Source: UBA2589 sp038120095 (lineage in GTDB: Bacteria > Gemmatimonadota > Gemmatimonadetes > Longimicrobiales > Gaopeijiaceae). Taken from it: DNA of 64,000 nucleotides. The stretch lies in assembly GCA_038120095.1 (NCBI GenBank), contig JAYOKZ010000001.1, positions 193,313 to 257,312 of the forward strand, written 5' to 3'. Every line of letters begins with the position of its first letter. Position 1 is the stretch's first letter. Positions 53,360 to 62,935 of this stretch are shown here, piece by piece. The translations under genes and the position numbers were made by a program. The notes under the pieces were generated by a model. It was not told where the DNA came from, ran no database searches, and worked only from the letters and a program-made list of their open reading frames with translations.

Positions 53360-55687
53360 ATGGCACCCCGCCCTTCAAACGCCCCCAAGCCCCTCGCGCT
53401 GGTGGGAGCACTCCTTCTCGCCGCATGCTCGAGTGGAGAATCGCCTCTCGAAGACCTTGCAAGCCGATCGCTCGCGCAGCTGGACGGCGCCCTCGACGTC
53501 CCCGGCCTGCAGGCGCCAGTCGAGATCATTCGCGACGACTACGGCGTACCCCACATCTACGCCGAGAACGAAGAAGATCTCTTCTTCGCGCAGGGCTATG
53601 TCATGGCACAGGATCGTCTCTGGCAGATGGAGATGTGGCGCCGCTGGCATGAAGGCAGGCTGGCCGAGGTCTTTGGGCCGGAGGCCCTCGAGTACGACCG
53701 CCGGACCCGCTTGATGATGTACCGTGGGCCGTTCGACGAGACCGAGTGGACCAGCTACCACCCGAACGCCGAGGCACTCTTCACGGCCCACGCGAACGGC
53801 GTGAACGCGTTCGTGGAACAGAACCGCGACAATTTGCCCCTCGAGTTTCAGCTGACCGGCGTGGAGCCACTGCCGTGGACGAAGGAGACCGTGGTGCTGC
53901 GATGGGCAGCCCTGGCCGTACCCAGCGTGCGCGGTCACGCCATCAACGAAGTGCAGCTCGCCATGGATGTCGCCCGCTTCGGAGCCGAGGAAGCGAACCG
54001 TCGCTTCGCACCCGACCCGTGGGACGACCTCGAGGTCCCGGATGGGCTCGACGTGAGCCTCTTCACCGAGGAGATGCTCGACGCCATGAGGGCCGGAGAT
54101 GGAGACCCCTTCGTAACCGGCCGCCTGCCGGCGCTCGAGGTCGTCCCCGAGTTCCAGGACGCCATGCCGCCCATCCAGGTCGCCCAGGTTCTCACGCGCG
54201 ATATCGCAACCGAGGGTAGCAACAATTGGGTGATGAGCGGACGCATGTCGCCCACCGGCCTGCCGATCCTGGCCAACGACCCACATCGCCGGATCGAGAT
54301 GCCGGCCCTTCGATACTACGTCCACCTGAACGCGCCGGGATGGAATGTCATCGGAGGTGGGGAGCCTCCGTTCGCGGGAACCGACGCGGGCAACAACGAG
54401 CATATCGCATGGGGCTTCACCTTCGCCGGGACCGACATGGTCGACGTTTTCGTGGAGGAGACGCACCCCGACGATCAAGATCAGACGCTGTTTCGGGGTG
54501 AATGGGAGCCCATGCGCATCATCGAGGAGCAGATCCTCGTGAAAGGCCAGCCGCCCGAGACGGTCACGCTCAAGTTCACCCGCCATGGGCCGGTCTTCTA
54601 TGAGGACCCCGAGAATCACAAGGCCTACTCGGTTCAGTCGGTCGTTCAGTTCCCCGGCACCGCCGCATACAAGGGCAGCTTCCAGCTCGCCCAGGCCGAG
54701 AGCTGCGAGGACTTTTTCGAGCGGGCGAACCACTGGCTGGTTCCCACGCACAGTCTCATCTGCGGTGACGACTCCGGGAACATCGCCCTGCAGGTGACCG
54801 GGCTCACGCCCAACCGCGTCGGGTGGAACGGACGACTCCCGGTACCCGGGACAGGTGACTATGAGTGGGACGGCTTCCGTGAAGATCTGCCCCGGGAGTT
54901 CAACCCCGAGCGCGGTTACATCGCGACCGCGAACAACAACGTGCATCCCCCGGGATACACGGACCGCAGCCGTCCGGTCTTCTACCATACCCTGCGCGGA
55001 AAGGAGACGTCCCGGATCATGCGCCTCCACGACATCTTCGGGGGTGGGGGCACGTTTTCGGTCGAGGATCACAAGGCCGTCCAGTGGGACAACCACATCC
55101 TGATCGCGGCCCGAGACATCCCTCTGTTCCAGGGGTGGTCGTCGGCTGACCCTGACGTCGAATGGGCTCGGGACGCGATCGCTGCGTGGGATGGAGACCT
55201 CGACCGGGGCAGCCTCGCAGCGGCACTGTACCGGCGCTGGTCGGACGGTGTCGATCGCGACGGCGTAGACGGATCGACGTCGGCAGCCGATCGCCAGGAG
55301 CGGATCGAGATGGGCCTGCAGGCAGCGATCCAGCGGCTCACGGGTGAACTGGGTGCTAATCGAGACGAATGGCGATACGGGCGCCTTCACACCAGCCCGC
55401 TGCCCCACATGTTCGCGTCGACCTTCGACCTTCCGACCGTCGAACGGCCTGGAGGGTTCGGGGCCGTGAACGCGACCGGTGCGAATTTCCGCCGGATCGT
55501 CGATCTGTCGAATATCGACAATTCCGTGGCGAGTAACGCCCCGGGGCAGTCTGCGCAGCCTCGGAGTCCGTTCTACGGCAATCTCGTGGACAATCTGGGC
55601 AACGGTGAGTACTTCCCCCTGCTCTTCTCACGTGACCGCGTCGAGAGCCAGGCGGCACATCGTCTCACATTGAACCCCGGTCGTTGA
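53360..55687 (+). CDS. penicillin acylase family Ntn-hydrolase, lipoprotein
   Basis: 775 residues from ATG 53360 (GGAG five bases upstream). Lipoprotein signal LALVGALLLAAC. Typical precursor layout: alpha chain with IIRDDYGVPHIYAENEEDLF and FAQGYVMAQDRLWQMEMWRR, a spacer, then the new N-terminal Ser of the beta chain in ATEGSNNWVMSG (Ser about 287). Beta-chain motifs are LANDPHRRIEMPALRYYVHL, GNNEHIAWGFT and TRHGPVF, with GYIATANNN and GGFGAVNATGANFR near the end. It self-cleaves and hydrolyses amide bonds, including acyl-homoserine lactones or acylated amino compounds in relatives. Natural substrate here is unknown. Confidence 0.92.
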   Translation: MAPRPSNAPKPLALVGALLLAACSSGESPLEDLASRSLAQLDGALDVPGLQAPVEIIRDDYGVPHIYAENEEDLFFAQGYVMAQDRLWQMEMWRRWHEGRLAEVFGPEALEYDRRTRLMMYRGPFDETEWTSYHPNAEALFTAHANGVNAFVEQNRDNLPLEFQLTGVEPLPWTKETVVLRWAALAVPSVRGHAINEVQLAMDVARFGAEEANRRFAPDPWDDLEVPDGLDVSLFTEEMLDAMRAGDGDPFVTGRLPALEVVPEFQDAMPPIQVAQVLTRDIATEGSNNWVMSGRMSPTGLPILANDPHRRIEMPALRYYVHLNAPGWNVIGGGEPPFAGTDAGNNEHIAWGFTFAGTDMVDVFVEETHPDDQDQTLFRGEWEPMRIIEEQILVKGQPPETVTLKFTRHGPVFYEDPENHKAYSVQSVVQFPGTAAYKGSFQLAQAESCEDFFERANHWLVPTHSLICGDDSGNIALQVTGLTPNRVGWNGRLPVPGTGDYEWDGFREDLPREFNPERGYIATANNNVHPPGYTDRSRPVFYHTLRGKETSRIMRLHDIFGGGGTFSVEDHKAVQWDNHILIAARDIPLFQGWSSADPDVEWARDAIAAWDGDLDRGSLAAALYRRWSDGVDRDGVDGSTSAADRQERIEMGLQAAIQRLTGELGANRDEWRYGRLHTSPLPHMFASTFDLPTVERPGGFGAVNATGANFRRIVDLSNIDNSVASNAPGQSAQPRSPFYGNLVDNLGNGEYFPLLFSRDRVESQAAHRLTLNPGR

Positions 55688-55751
55688 TCGAGACAGGCTG
55701 ATCTGCCTCACGAACCCAAGCGCCGCTCCCGGCCACACGAGGAACCGAACC

Positions 55752-56783
55752 ATGACCGGCCCTACAAGCCCTCCGCCCGAAACGTTCTCGGACCAGCGCG
55801 CGGCGGAACTCGCCCGCGAGGCTGCCTCATGGGATGCGACGTCCGTGGTGCCGGCCACACTACAGGACATCCCGGTCGTGGACGTACGCGCGTACTTCAC
55901 GCATGGGGACCCGGACGATCTCGAGACCCTCGCTGCACAGATTCGCTCGATCTCGGAAAAGATCGGCTTCTATTATCTGGTCGGCCACGGAATCGATCAG
56001 GGCGCGTTCGACGAGATCTTTGCTGCCGCCCGTCAGTTCCTGACACTCCCGGACCAGATCAAGGATCGGATCCGGATCGATGCCCCGGAGGCGGCAGCAC
56101 CCGGTATCGGGTGGCTGCCCATCCGCGAACGACGTCTGCCCGAACGTGCCAAAGGGAATCTCAACGAGGCCGTGCTGTTCAAGCAGGACCGGAATCTGCG
56201 CCTCGCCGACAATCCCTGGCTACCCGACGCCGAGGTACCGGGGTTCAGAGCAGCGGTCGAAGCGTATGCCGAAAAGATCGAGAGCGTCGCCCTTCGGCTG
56301 CTACCGATCTACGCGGTCTCGCTCGGTCTGGACCCTGACTGGTTCGCCCCCGCGTTCGAGTCCCCCTTTTATCGCCTCAGGATGACCCGGTACCGCGAGG
56401 TCCCGGACGTGGAAGTCGACCAATACGGGATCGCCCCCCACGTCGACACGACCTTCTTCACCTTGCTTGCCGCCTCGGGCCCGGGCCTGACCGTCTTCGG
56501 AGAACAGCGTGGGGTCTGGCTCGAAGCGCCGGTCGTCCCCGAGGCGCTGGTCGTCAACACCGGGGAACTCCTCAAGCAGTGGTCGAACGATCGGTTCAAG
56601 AGCGTCAAGCACTTCGTCCCCCCCCACCGGGGGGCATCCGACCGTTATTCGGTGCCCTTCTTCTTCAATGCCACGGCCGACTATCCCATGGAGTGCCTGC
56701 CCACCTGTCACGGGCCGGAGAATCCACCGCGCTATCCAACGGTGTCCTACCTCGAGAGTCAGGCCGCGGCGCAGCGCGAATAG
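55752..56783 (+). CDS. 2-oxoglutarate/Fe(II)-dependent oxygenase of the isopenicillin N synthase family
   Basis: 343 residues. N-terminal DIOX_N region IPVVDVRAYF and GFYYLVGHGIDQGAFDEIF. The catalytic domain has the iron triad APHVDTTFFT (His-x-Asp) and SVKHFVP (His), and the 2-oxoglutarate-binding DRYSVPFF (Arg-x-Ser). The superfamily includes many hydroxylases and desaturases; nothing shows a true isopenicillin N synthase. It has no signal peptide. It lies 64 bp after the penicillin acylase gene and probably in one transcript. Confidence 0.9.
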   Translation: MTGPTSPPPETFSDQRAAELAREAASWDATSVVPATLQDIPVVDVRAYFTHGDPDDLETLAAQIRSISEKIGFYYLVGHGIDQGAFDEIFAAARQFLTLPDQIKDRIRIDAPEAAAPGIGWLPIRERRLPERAKGNLNEAVLFKQDRNLRLADNPWLPDAEVPGFRAAVEAYAEKIESVALRLLPIYAVSLGLDPDWFAPAFESPFYRLRMTRYREVPDVEVDQYGIAPHVDTTFFTLLAASGPGLTVFGEQRGVWLEAPVVPEALVVNTGELLKQWSNDRFKSVKHFVPPHRGASDRYSVPFFFNATADYPMECLPTCHGPENPPRYPTVSYLESQAAAQRE

Positions 56784-56811
56784 GGCAGCACGCGGCACGA
56801 CGCGGACCGAT

Positions 56812-56841
56812 GCCGGGAGGGCGCAGCCACGCCCCCCCGGC
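56812..56841. terminator. strong bidirectional terminator-like hairpin
   Basis: GCCGGGAGGGCG (56812-56823), loop CAGCCA, CGCCCCCCCGGC (56830-56841): a 12-bp stem with one mismatch, between the convergent oxygenase and mscL genes. No T-run follows, in keeping with other high-GC hairpins in the window. Confidence 0.65.
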
Positions 56842-56849
56842 TCGATCGG

Positions 56850-57284
56850 TCAGGCCTGTGCTTTCAGGAGATCCCGGATCTCACCGAGGAGCTTCTCTTC
56901 CGCGCTCGGCTCGGGTGGCGCCGGCGGGGGCGCCGCCTCTTCTTCCGCCTTCAGCTTGTTGAAGCTCTTCACCAGCATGAAGACCGCGAACGCCACGATG
57001 GTAAAGGACACCACCTCGTTGGCGAAGACACCGATGTTGAGCGTAACCGCTCCGGCCTCCTGCGCGGCAGCCAGAGTTTCGTAGGGCCCTGCGACGGAAC
57101 CCGACTTCACCGTAAGGAAGATGTTGGTGAAGTCCACACCACCGAGCAGCAACCCGATCGGAGGCATGATGACGTCAGCGACGAGCGACTTCACAACGGT
57201 TCCGAACGCAGCCCCGATGATGATTCCGACGGCCATGTCGAGCACGTTGCCCTTGACCGCGAACTCCTTGAACTCCTTCAGCAT
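56850..57284 (-). CDS. mscL: large-conductance mechanosensitive channel
   Basis: 144 residues, the normal size. N-terminal MLKEFKEFAVKGNVLDMAVG, then TM1 with the pore motif GIIIGAAFGTVVKSLVADVI and MPPIG. TM2 is TIVAFAVFMLVKSFNKL. The C-terminal bundle EPSAEEKLLGEIRDLLKAQA follows a Pro/Ala linker. It opens under extreme turgor to vent solutes. It is a single-gene unit; an inverted repeat lies about 70-100 bp upstream at 57352-57381. Confidence 0.97.
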   Translation of the reverse strand: MLKEFKEFAVKGNVLDMAVGIIIGAAFGTVVKSLVADVIMPPIGLLLGGVDFTNIFLTVKSGSVAGPYETLAAAQEAGAVTLNIGVFANEVVSFTIVAFAVFMLVKSFNKLKAEEEAAPPPAPPEPSAEEKLLGEIRDLLKAQA

Positions 57285-57607
57285 GAACGGTCTCCCGCAA
57301 AAGTTGTCGGGCTGGAAGGCACCGCAGCCCGGTTGAGATCACCGCTGTTTTGCGGGACCCGGCGGGCATGATTGGTCCCGCGACGCCTCGCGGCAAGTTG
57401 GAGCACTGGGCGCCGGAAGGGGGGTCGCGGGTTCTCTGCCTCGGTCGTAGAAGTCCTCTGCCGCGGCGATGATCCGACGGCTACCTTGTACCGAGGGATG
57501 AGCGGCAGAAGTTCTGCTGAGTCGACCCCGCCCGAGCCCTCGACGATTGCCTCTATGTCGTCGACACGCCCCGTCCTCCGCATCCACGTACAGACCCTGT
57601 CCTTCTG
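57285..57607. other. divergent intergenic region between mscL and a histidine kinase gene
   Basis: 323 bases without a convincing gene; the short frames in it have no protein character. It contains an 8-bp perfect inverted repeat, GCGGGACC at 57352-57359 and GGTCCCGC at 57374-57381, which may be an operator for either gene. No clear promoter boxes were identified. Confidence 0.4.
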
Positions 57608-59056
57608 ATGTTCGGCTTCATCTCGCCCGTCACCGTGGTCGTCGGAGGGTACTTCGCGCAGGCCGTGCTTTGCTGGTTCGGCGGTTGGGCGCTTCGCCTA
57701 CACTGGTCCAAGACGACACTGCAGGTGCCGCGCCTGTGGGGGTGGGGGTGGGTTGCGCTCGGCTGCTATCACCTTCTGGGTGGATTGCTCGTCCTTTCCG
57801 TTCTCGTCATCCCGCCCGGGCATCCGGCCCGGACGACCCTCTCCGTGGTCGCGACCGACTTTGCCCTCGTCGGTGCAGTGCTGTTCCTCTCAGGGCTGAG
57901 AGTCCTTCAGACCGGTCACCCGATCACCCGGAAACGACTGACCCAGGCCATCGGCGCGACGATCATCCTCGCAGTGACCCTGACGCTCGTCACAGTGAAC
58001 GCGACCAGTCAGGTTCGGATGTTCCTGCGCGTCAGTATCTCCCGGGAGTTTCTGAGCGGTCTCGCCTTCCTGGCTCTGGCTGTCGGAGCGCTGAGGTATT
58101 CCGACGGAGTGCGACTTCACTACCGCCTCCCGTTCGTGCTCGGTACCGGGCTCTACGGACTCAATCTTCTGCATTACTTCGCGGTCGATGCGTGGAACTT
58201 CACCGGTTTTCCGATCGACACTCGCTACCGATACGCCCTGGCTCCGCTGGAACTCCTCCTGCAGGCGGTTGCCGCGGTAGGGATGCTGATCTGGACTCTG
58301 GGCGAGGAGGAGCGGATTCGGGAGAAGGTAGAGGCCGAGTTGCAGCAGACCCGGAAGCTCGAGGCCCTCGGCATGCTCGCCGGCGGCATCGCCCACGAGA
58401 TGAACAACCTGTCCCAGGTCATCGTTGCCGGTGCGGACATCGTCGGTCGTCGCCTGCCCAACGCCGAGGAAGGCACTTCGGCTCCTCACGAGGCGCTCCG
58501 AATGATACGCGATGCCTCCGATCGTGCGCACAGCATGGCCTCGTCGCTCCTTGAGTACAGTCGGAACGCTCCCGGCATCGAGGGAGCTTCGGGGTCGGAA
58601 GCTCGGGCAGATGTCGGGCAGGTGCTGGCCGCGAACGAGCGGATGCTGCGCCACGTCCTGCCGCGCTCTATCACGCTCCGAACACCAACCGTTACCGAGG
58701 AGGTGGTCGTCCCGGTGCCCGACGTCGACCTCCGACAGGTCATCCTGAACCTTTGCATCAACGCGCGTGATGCCATGCCGGACGGCGGGCTGCTGACGAT
58801 CGAGTTGATGACGAAACAGGGTCATGCGCCCTGCCCCGTGGTCCTGGAAGTGACGGATACCGGCAGCGGAATGTCGCCGGAGGTTCAGCGGCGAGCGTTC
58901 GAGCCATTCTTCACGACGAAGGGGCCGGAGCGGGGAACAGGGCTGGGGCTGGCCAGTGTTCACGGGATCGTGACGTCCGCCGGAGGTAGCGTCGAGATCG
59001 AGTCCGAAGAGGGTCAGGGTACCTGCTTCCGAATCAGCCTTCCCCGGGCGCGCTAG
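57608..59056 (+). CDS. membrane-bound sensor histidine kinase
   Basis: 482 residues. About seven hydrophobic spans in residues 1-235 form an integral membrane sensor without a large periplasmic loop. A coiled linker (EEERIREKVEAELQQTRKLE) leads to the H-box LAGGIAHEMNNLSQV (His about 263). The ATPase domain has the N-box LNLCINARDAMPDGG, G1 VTDTGSGMS, F-box FFTTK and G2 GTGLGLASVHGI. The signal is unknown. No response regulator gene is adjacent, but a hybrid kinase follows on the same strand after 145 bp. Confidence 0.92.
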   Translation: MFGFISPVTVVVGGYFAQAVLCWFGGWALRLHWSKTTLQVPRLWGWGWVALGCYHLLGGLLVLSVLVIPPGHPARTTLSVVATDFALVGAVLFLSGLRVLQTGHPITRKRLTQAIGATIILAVTLTLVTVNATSQVRMFLRVSISREFLSGLAFLALAVGALRYSDGVRLHYRLPFVLGTGLYGLNLLHYFAVDAWNFTGFPIDTRYRYALAPLELLLQAVAAVGMLIWTLGEEERIREKVEAELQQTRKLEALGMLAGGIAHEMNNLSQVIVAGADIVGRRLPNAEEGTSAPHEALRMIRDASDRAHSMASSLLEYSRNAPGIEGASGSEARADVGQVLAANERMLRHVLPRSITLRTPTVTEEVVVPVPDVDLRQVILNLCINARDAMPDGGLLTIELMTKQGHAPCPVVLEVTDTGSGMSPEVQRRAFEPFFTTKGPERGTGLGLASVHGIVTSAGGSVEIESEEGQGTCFRISLPRAR

Positions 59057-59201
59057 CCCTCGGCCTTTCTGCTCGGTGCGGGACGCTGAGGCCGGGCGGG
59101 CAACCATCACCGATGTGCGGGTCTCGCGGAGTCTGGTAGGACTTCCCTGCAAACCATACCTTCGGGTCAGAGCGTGATCCGTTTCGGTTGCCCCCCTTTT
59201 T

Positions 59202-61772
59202 ATGTCTTCCTCTCACAAGAGGCGATCACTCCGAGGTCAGCTGATCGCTTTGATCTTGGCGCTCGTGTTACCGCTTCTGGCACTGCAGGTCCTCTGGAGC
59301 GCGCTGGATCTCCGGGGCGCTCGGACGAGTGCAGAGGCGAACGCCCTCGCCGTGGCAGACGCCGTAGCCCTTGGTGTCGTTCAGTTCCTCTCTCAGGCGG
59401 AGGAACTGTTGATGGCCACGGGGTCCCGCCACGGAGGCGAGCTGCTCTCCGACGATCAGTGTGCCACCGAAGTCGGAGCGACGCTCGCTCTGTATCCATT
59501 TCTGTCAAACGCCTATGCAGTCTCGCCTCAGGGAGACGTCGTGTGCTCGGCACGGCCCGCACCCGTCGGACTCACGGTTCTTGACCAGCCATGGTTCGAT
59601 CAAGTCCGTGGAACTCTGACCTTCACCACTGGAACCCCGCAGCAATCGAACTTCACGTCGGAATGGGTGCTCCCGCTCGCGGCGCCGCTGACGAACGAGT
59701 CCGGAGGGTTCGCGGGGGCGCTGGTCGGGACCGTCGCCCTGGTAGAGTTGAGTCGCCTGATTGGCGGAGTCTCCGTTCCCGATGACCATCTCGTGACCGT
59801 CAGCACCGCGGACCGGGTCATCATCGCGCGCTCCGCCATGGCGGAGGAACGCGTCGGGATGGCCCTGCCGCCAATCATCGGCGGCTCTGATCGTCAGGTG
59901 GCCCCCGGGCGCCAGGTCGCACTCGGGGTGGATATCGACAATGTGCGCCGTACGTGGGGCCAGCTCACGCTCCCGTCGGGATGGATCATCTATGTCGGCG
60001 TTCCCTACGCCAACGTTCTGGGCCCCGCCCGTCGGGAGGTCCTGTACCATGCGTTGACCTCCCTCATGATCATCCTCACCGGGCTCGCCTTCGCCTTTCT
60101 GTCGTACTCCCGCCTGTCCGGGTCCTTGATCCAGCTCGCCCAGCAGACAAGTGCGGCGGCGGGTGGCGGCACAGTCGAAATCCCGCCCGAGATGCCCGAA
60201 GAGGTCAGCGACGTCATCGAGAAGTTCAACGAGGCGCTCGTGGCCCGAAACCGGGCCGAGGAGGCGGAGCGGTCAGCCACGGACCGACTGGCGTCACTCT
60301 TCGAAAACCCGGTCGTCGGCCTGTGTATCTCGACGAGGGACGGGCAATTCCTGAGGGTCAATCAGGCTCTCGTGGACATGCTCGGATATTCGACGATGAA
60401 GGACGTGGTCGATCGGGGCTCCCTTTCGCTTTACGACGATGAATCGATTCGGAAGAGACTCGTCGACAAGGCACTCGATTCGGGCAGAATCCCCGTCACA
60501 GAAGTCACGTGGCGGCGAGCGGACGGTATGCCGCTGTTCGTTCGCCTGGGTGGAAGAGTGATCGAGACTCAGGCGGAAGACCCGCTCTTCGAGATCGTGG
60601 TGCAGGACATCTCGGAGGAGAGGCGCGCCGAAGATCAGCTGCGCCAGCAGCAGAAAATGGAGGCAATCGGCCAACTCGCCGGCGGCATCGCTCACGACTT
60701 CAACAACCTCCTGACTGTGATTCAGGGGAACGTCGAAATCCTGCTGCTCGAGGATCCGCCAGCGGGTATCATCGCCGACGGCCTCGATAATATCAGCAAG
60801 GCAACCGGCCGGGCCGCAGGGCTCACTCGCCGCCTGCTGACATTCAGCAATCGGCAGGCGGGCACGCCGAAGTTGGTCGCACCCAACTCGGTCATCGAAG
60901 AGCTCTCACGAATGCTCACCCCGATCCTGGGGGAACTCATCCAGCTCGAGTTGGAGTTGACCGAAGGGCTTCCAGACGTCCAGATCGACCCCGGGGATCT
61001 CGAGCAGGTCCTCCTGAATCTGGTTCTCAACGCCCGAGACTCCGTCTCGCGCGAGGGTGCCATCTGGATCTCTTCTGGCTCGTCTCCGAATCCGGCCAGT
61101 CAGTCCGAGTCCGAACCGGCCGGCATCTGGATGAGCGTTCGCGACAATGGCAGCGGAATGGACGAGGCCACTCTGCAGAGGATATTCGAGCCCTTTTTCT
61201 CGACGAAGCCGGTCGGGCAGGGTACAGGCCTCGGACTGTCGACCGTGTACGCCGTAGTCGAAAAGGCCGGAGGCTCGGTGCAGGTCGAGAGTCGTCCGGG
61301 AGAAGGAACCACCGTAACCGTCTGGCTTCCCCCGGGAGACCCGATCGAAGGCCCACACGAACCCGGCGACCCATTGCGTGACCTCGCGGGGGATGAACGA
61401 CTTCTGGTCGTGGAAGACGAGGACCTGGTGCGTCAGTTCGTGGAGCAGGCCCTCGCCGCCGCCGGCTACGACGTCCGGTCCGCCAACTCCGGAATCACTG
61501 CGCTCGAGTTGCTGAAAGACGAGGACGCGACGGTCGATCTCGTCCTGACGGATATCGTCATGCCGGGCCTCGACGGCCGCGAACTCGCGGAACGCCTGAA
61601 CATGTCGCACCCCGACATTCCGGTGCTGTTCATGTCGGGATACGTCAACGACGACGAACTCAACGACGAACTCCTGGCCGACCGGGAACGCTTGATCTCG
61701 AAGCCCTTTACGACGCAGGAACTGCTCACCCGTATCCGAACGATCCTCGATCAGCCCGCAGGGGACGCCTAG
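59202..61772 (+). CDS. hybrid sensor histidine kinase (Cache-like sensor, PAS, kinase, receiver)
   Basis: 856 residues. TM1 near 10-33, a periplasmic Cache-like domain (about 35-275; WFDQVRG, LPLAAPLTNESGGFAGALVG), TM2 near 283-305, a HAMP-like linker, and a PAS domain (about 360-485; LFENPVVGLCISTRDGQFLR). The kinase core has LAGGIAHDFNNLLTV (His about 497), LNLVLNARDSV, VRDNGSGMDE and GTGLGLSTVYAV. The C-terminal receiver (about 730-856) has LLVVEDEDLVR, the phospho-acceptor Asp in LVLTDIVMPG and the Lys in SKPF. A phosphorelay to an unlinked protein is expected, since no output domain is present. Confidence 0.93.
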   Translation: MSSSHKRRSLRGQLIALILALVLPLLALQVLWSALDLRGARTSAEANALAVADAVALGVVQFLSQAEELLMATGSRHGGELLSDDQCATEVGATLALYPFLSNAYAVSPQGDVVCSARPAPVGLTVLDQPWFDQVRGTLTFTTGTPQQSNFTSEWVLPLAAPLTNESGGFAGALVGTVALVELSRLIGGVSVPDDHLVTVSTADRVIIARSAMAEERVGMALPPIIGGSDRQVAPGRQVALGVDIDNVRRTWGQLTLPSGWIIYVGVPYANVLGPARREVLYHALTSLMIILTGLAFAFLSYSRLSGSLIQLAQQTSAAAGGGTVEIPPEMPEEVSDVIEKFNEALVARNRAEEAERSATDRLASLFENPVVGLCISTRDGQFLRVNQALVDMLGYSTMKDVVDRGSLSLYDDESIRKRLVDKALDSGRIPVTEVTWRRADGMPLFVRLGGRVIETQAEDPLFEIVVQDISEERRAEDQLRQQQKMEAIGQLAGGIAHDFNNLLTVIQGNVEILLLEDPPAGIIADGLDNISKATGRAAGLTRRLLTFSNRQAGTPKLVAPNSVIEELSRMLTPILGELIQLELELTEGLPDVQIDPGDLEQVLLNLVLNARDSVSREGAIWISSGSSPNPASQSESEPAGIWMSVRDNGSGMDEATLQRIFEPFFSTKPVGQGTGLGLSTVYAVVEKAGGSVQVESRPGEGTTVTVWLPPGDPIEGPHEPGDPLRDLAGDERLLVVEDEDLVRQFVEQALAAAGYDVRSANSGITALELLKDEDATVDLVLTDIVMPGLDGRELAERLNMSHPDIPVLFMSGYVNDDELNDELLADRERLISKPFTTQELLTRIRTILDQPAGDA

Positions 61773-62145
61773 ACGACGTCAGCCCGGCCGACGGCACGGC
61801 GATCACTCCCGACGAGAGGGGCTCTTCATGACCTGCTGTCGTCATGGGCTCGGGGACGGCTACCGCCGCTTAGCCCGACGACTCGGCGATGAGGAAACGG
61901 ACATCAACGCATCTTTGGCATGAACTCGGATAAGCGGCAGGCCATCGAGTTTCGAACCGGTTTCAGCATCGCGAAGCAGGCCGGGAAGAGATTGTCTTCC
62001 ACCTGGACATCCTCGGTGACTCTATTGTCGAGGGTTACCCAGGTAAGCTCCCGACGGGTACGCCGAATCAGTACCGACATCTTCCTCGAGGGGACCGCCA
62101 TCACGTTGAGACGCGATTTCAGGGCCTGAGCAGGAGCGGGAAAGG
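61773..62145. other. intergenic stretch, no convincing gene
   Basis: A 69-codon plus-strand frame (61920-62129) and a 66-codon minus-strand frame (61904-62104) overlap each other. The first is very rich in Ser, Arg and Thr, has no recognisable family, and its codon use is not clearly coding. I do not call either. No RNA gene or strong hairpin was recognised. Confidence 0.4.
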
Positions 62146-62934
62146 ATGAGAGAAGGAAGTGATGGTGGCATCGTGAGGTGGCTCCGGGGGTGGCAGTCTT
62201 TCTACCGACAAGTGAACGATGAAGCGACGGGCCACGTCGGTCTCTTCGAATGGGGGGTCGCCCTCACTGCGGCGATCGCACTCATGGTGGCCCAGTTCGG
62301 AGCTCAATCGTCGAACGTCGCGTACATAATGGAGCGGGCAGGCCTCGACCTCGGTTCGTACTGGGAACTTGCCCACCTTCTTGCCTGGGTAGCGGCCTGT
62401 GTCGTGGGCTATGTCGTGATTCCCGTTGTCTACCTCAAACTCTCCGGTGAACGACTCGCCGATTACTATCTCGGCTTTCGAGGCCTGGGGCAGCACATGG
62501 GGATGTATGCGGCCCTCTTCCTCCCGGCCTCGATTCTCGTGCTGTGGGTGTCGTACTGGCCCGACTTCCAGGCCATCTACCCGTTCTACAGCCTCGCCGG
62601 GCGCAGCTGGGTCGACCTCATCGCGTGGGAGCTTGCGTACGGGGTGCAATTCTTCGCAGTCGAGTTCTTCTTCCGTGCCTTTCTCCTGCAGTCTCTGAGG
62701 CGCTCGATGGGCGTTGGGGCAATCCTTCTCATGCTCCTTCCCTACTGCATGATCCACTTCACGAAGACGCCTGCCGAAAGCGTGGGGTCAATCTTCGCCG
62801 GACTCATCCTCGGGATGATTGCCATGCGAGGCCGCTCGATCTGGGGCGGCGTGCTCCTTCACTGGCTGATCGCCATCGAAATGGACGTGCTCAGCCTCGT
62901 GCACAAGGGGACCCTCCCGGACTGGCCTCTGTGA
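62146..62934 (+). CDS. CPBP-family (Rce1-like) intramembrane metalloprotease homologue
   Basis: 262 residues with about six to seven membrane spans. The CPBP motif 1 region reads FFAVEFFFRAFLL: the second Glu and the Arg are kept but the first Glu of the usual EExxxR is Val. Motif 2 fits MIHFTKTPAE, with the His at the end of a helix, and motif 3 fits GGVLLHWLIAIEMD. The conserved EFFFR and two His could still build the glutamate-type active site. It may cleave a membrane protein or act in bacteriocin/immunity-like processing. GTG at 62173 is an alternative start with a better spaced AAGGA. A short hairpin, CCGGGC/GCCCGG at 62936-62952, follows the stop. Confidence 0.82.
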   Translation: MREGSDGGIVRWLRGWQSFYRQVNDEATGHVGLFEWGVALTAAIALMVAQFGAQSSNVAYIMERAGLDLGSYWELAHLLAWVAACVVGYVVIPVVYLKLSGERLADYYLGFRGLGQHMGMYAALFLPASILVLWVSYWPDFQAIYPFYSLAGRSWVDLIAWELAYGVQFFAVEFFFRAFLLQSLRRSMGVGAILLMLLPYCMIHFTKTPAESVGSIFAGLILGMIAMRGRSIWGGVLLHWLIAIEMDVLSLVHKGTLPDWPL

Positions 62935-62935
62935 G

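Noticed and set aside
53375..55408. 677-codon minus-strand frame opposite penicillin acylase
   Set aside because: Antisense shadow; the plus-strand protein has the Ntn-hydrolase motifs in correct order.
53360..56783. Beta-lactam antibiotic biosynthesis or degradation cluster
   Set aside because: Penicillin acylase homologues and IPNS-fold oxygenases are very broad families; no ACV synthetase, transporter or expandase is present.
61920..62129. Small 69-codon gene
   Set aside because: Overlaps an equally long antisense frame, unusual composition, no ribosome-binding site and no recognisable family.
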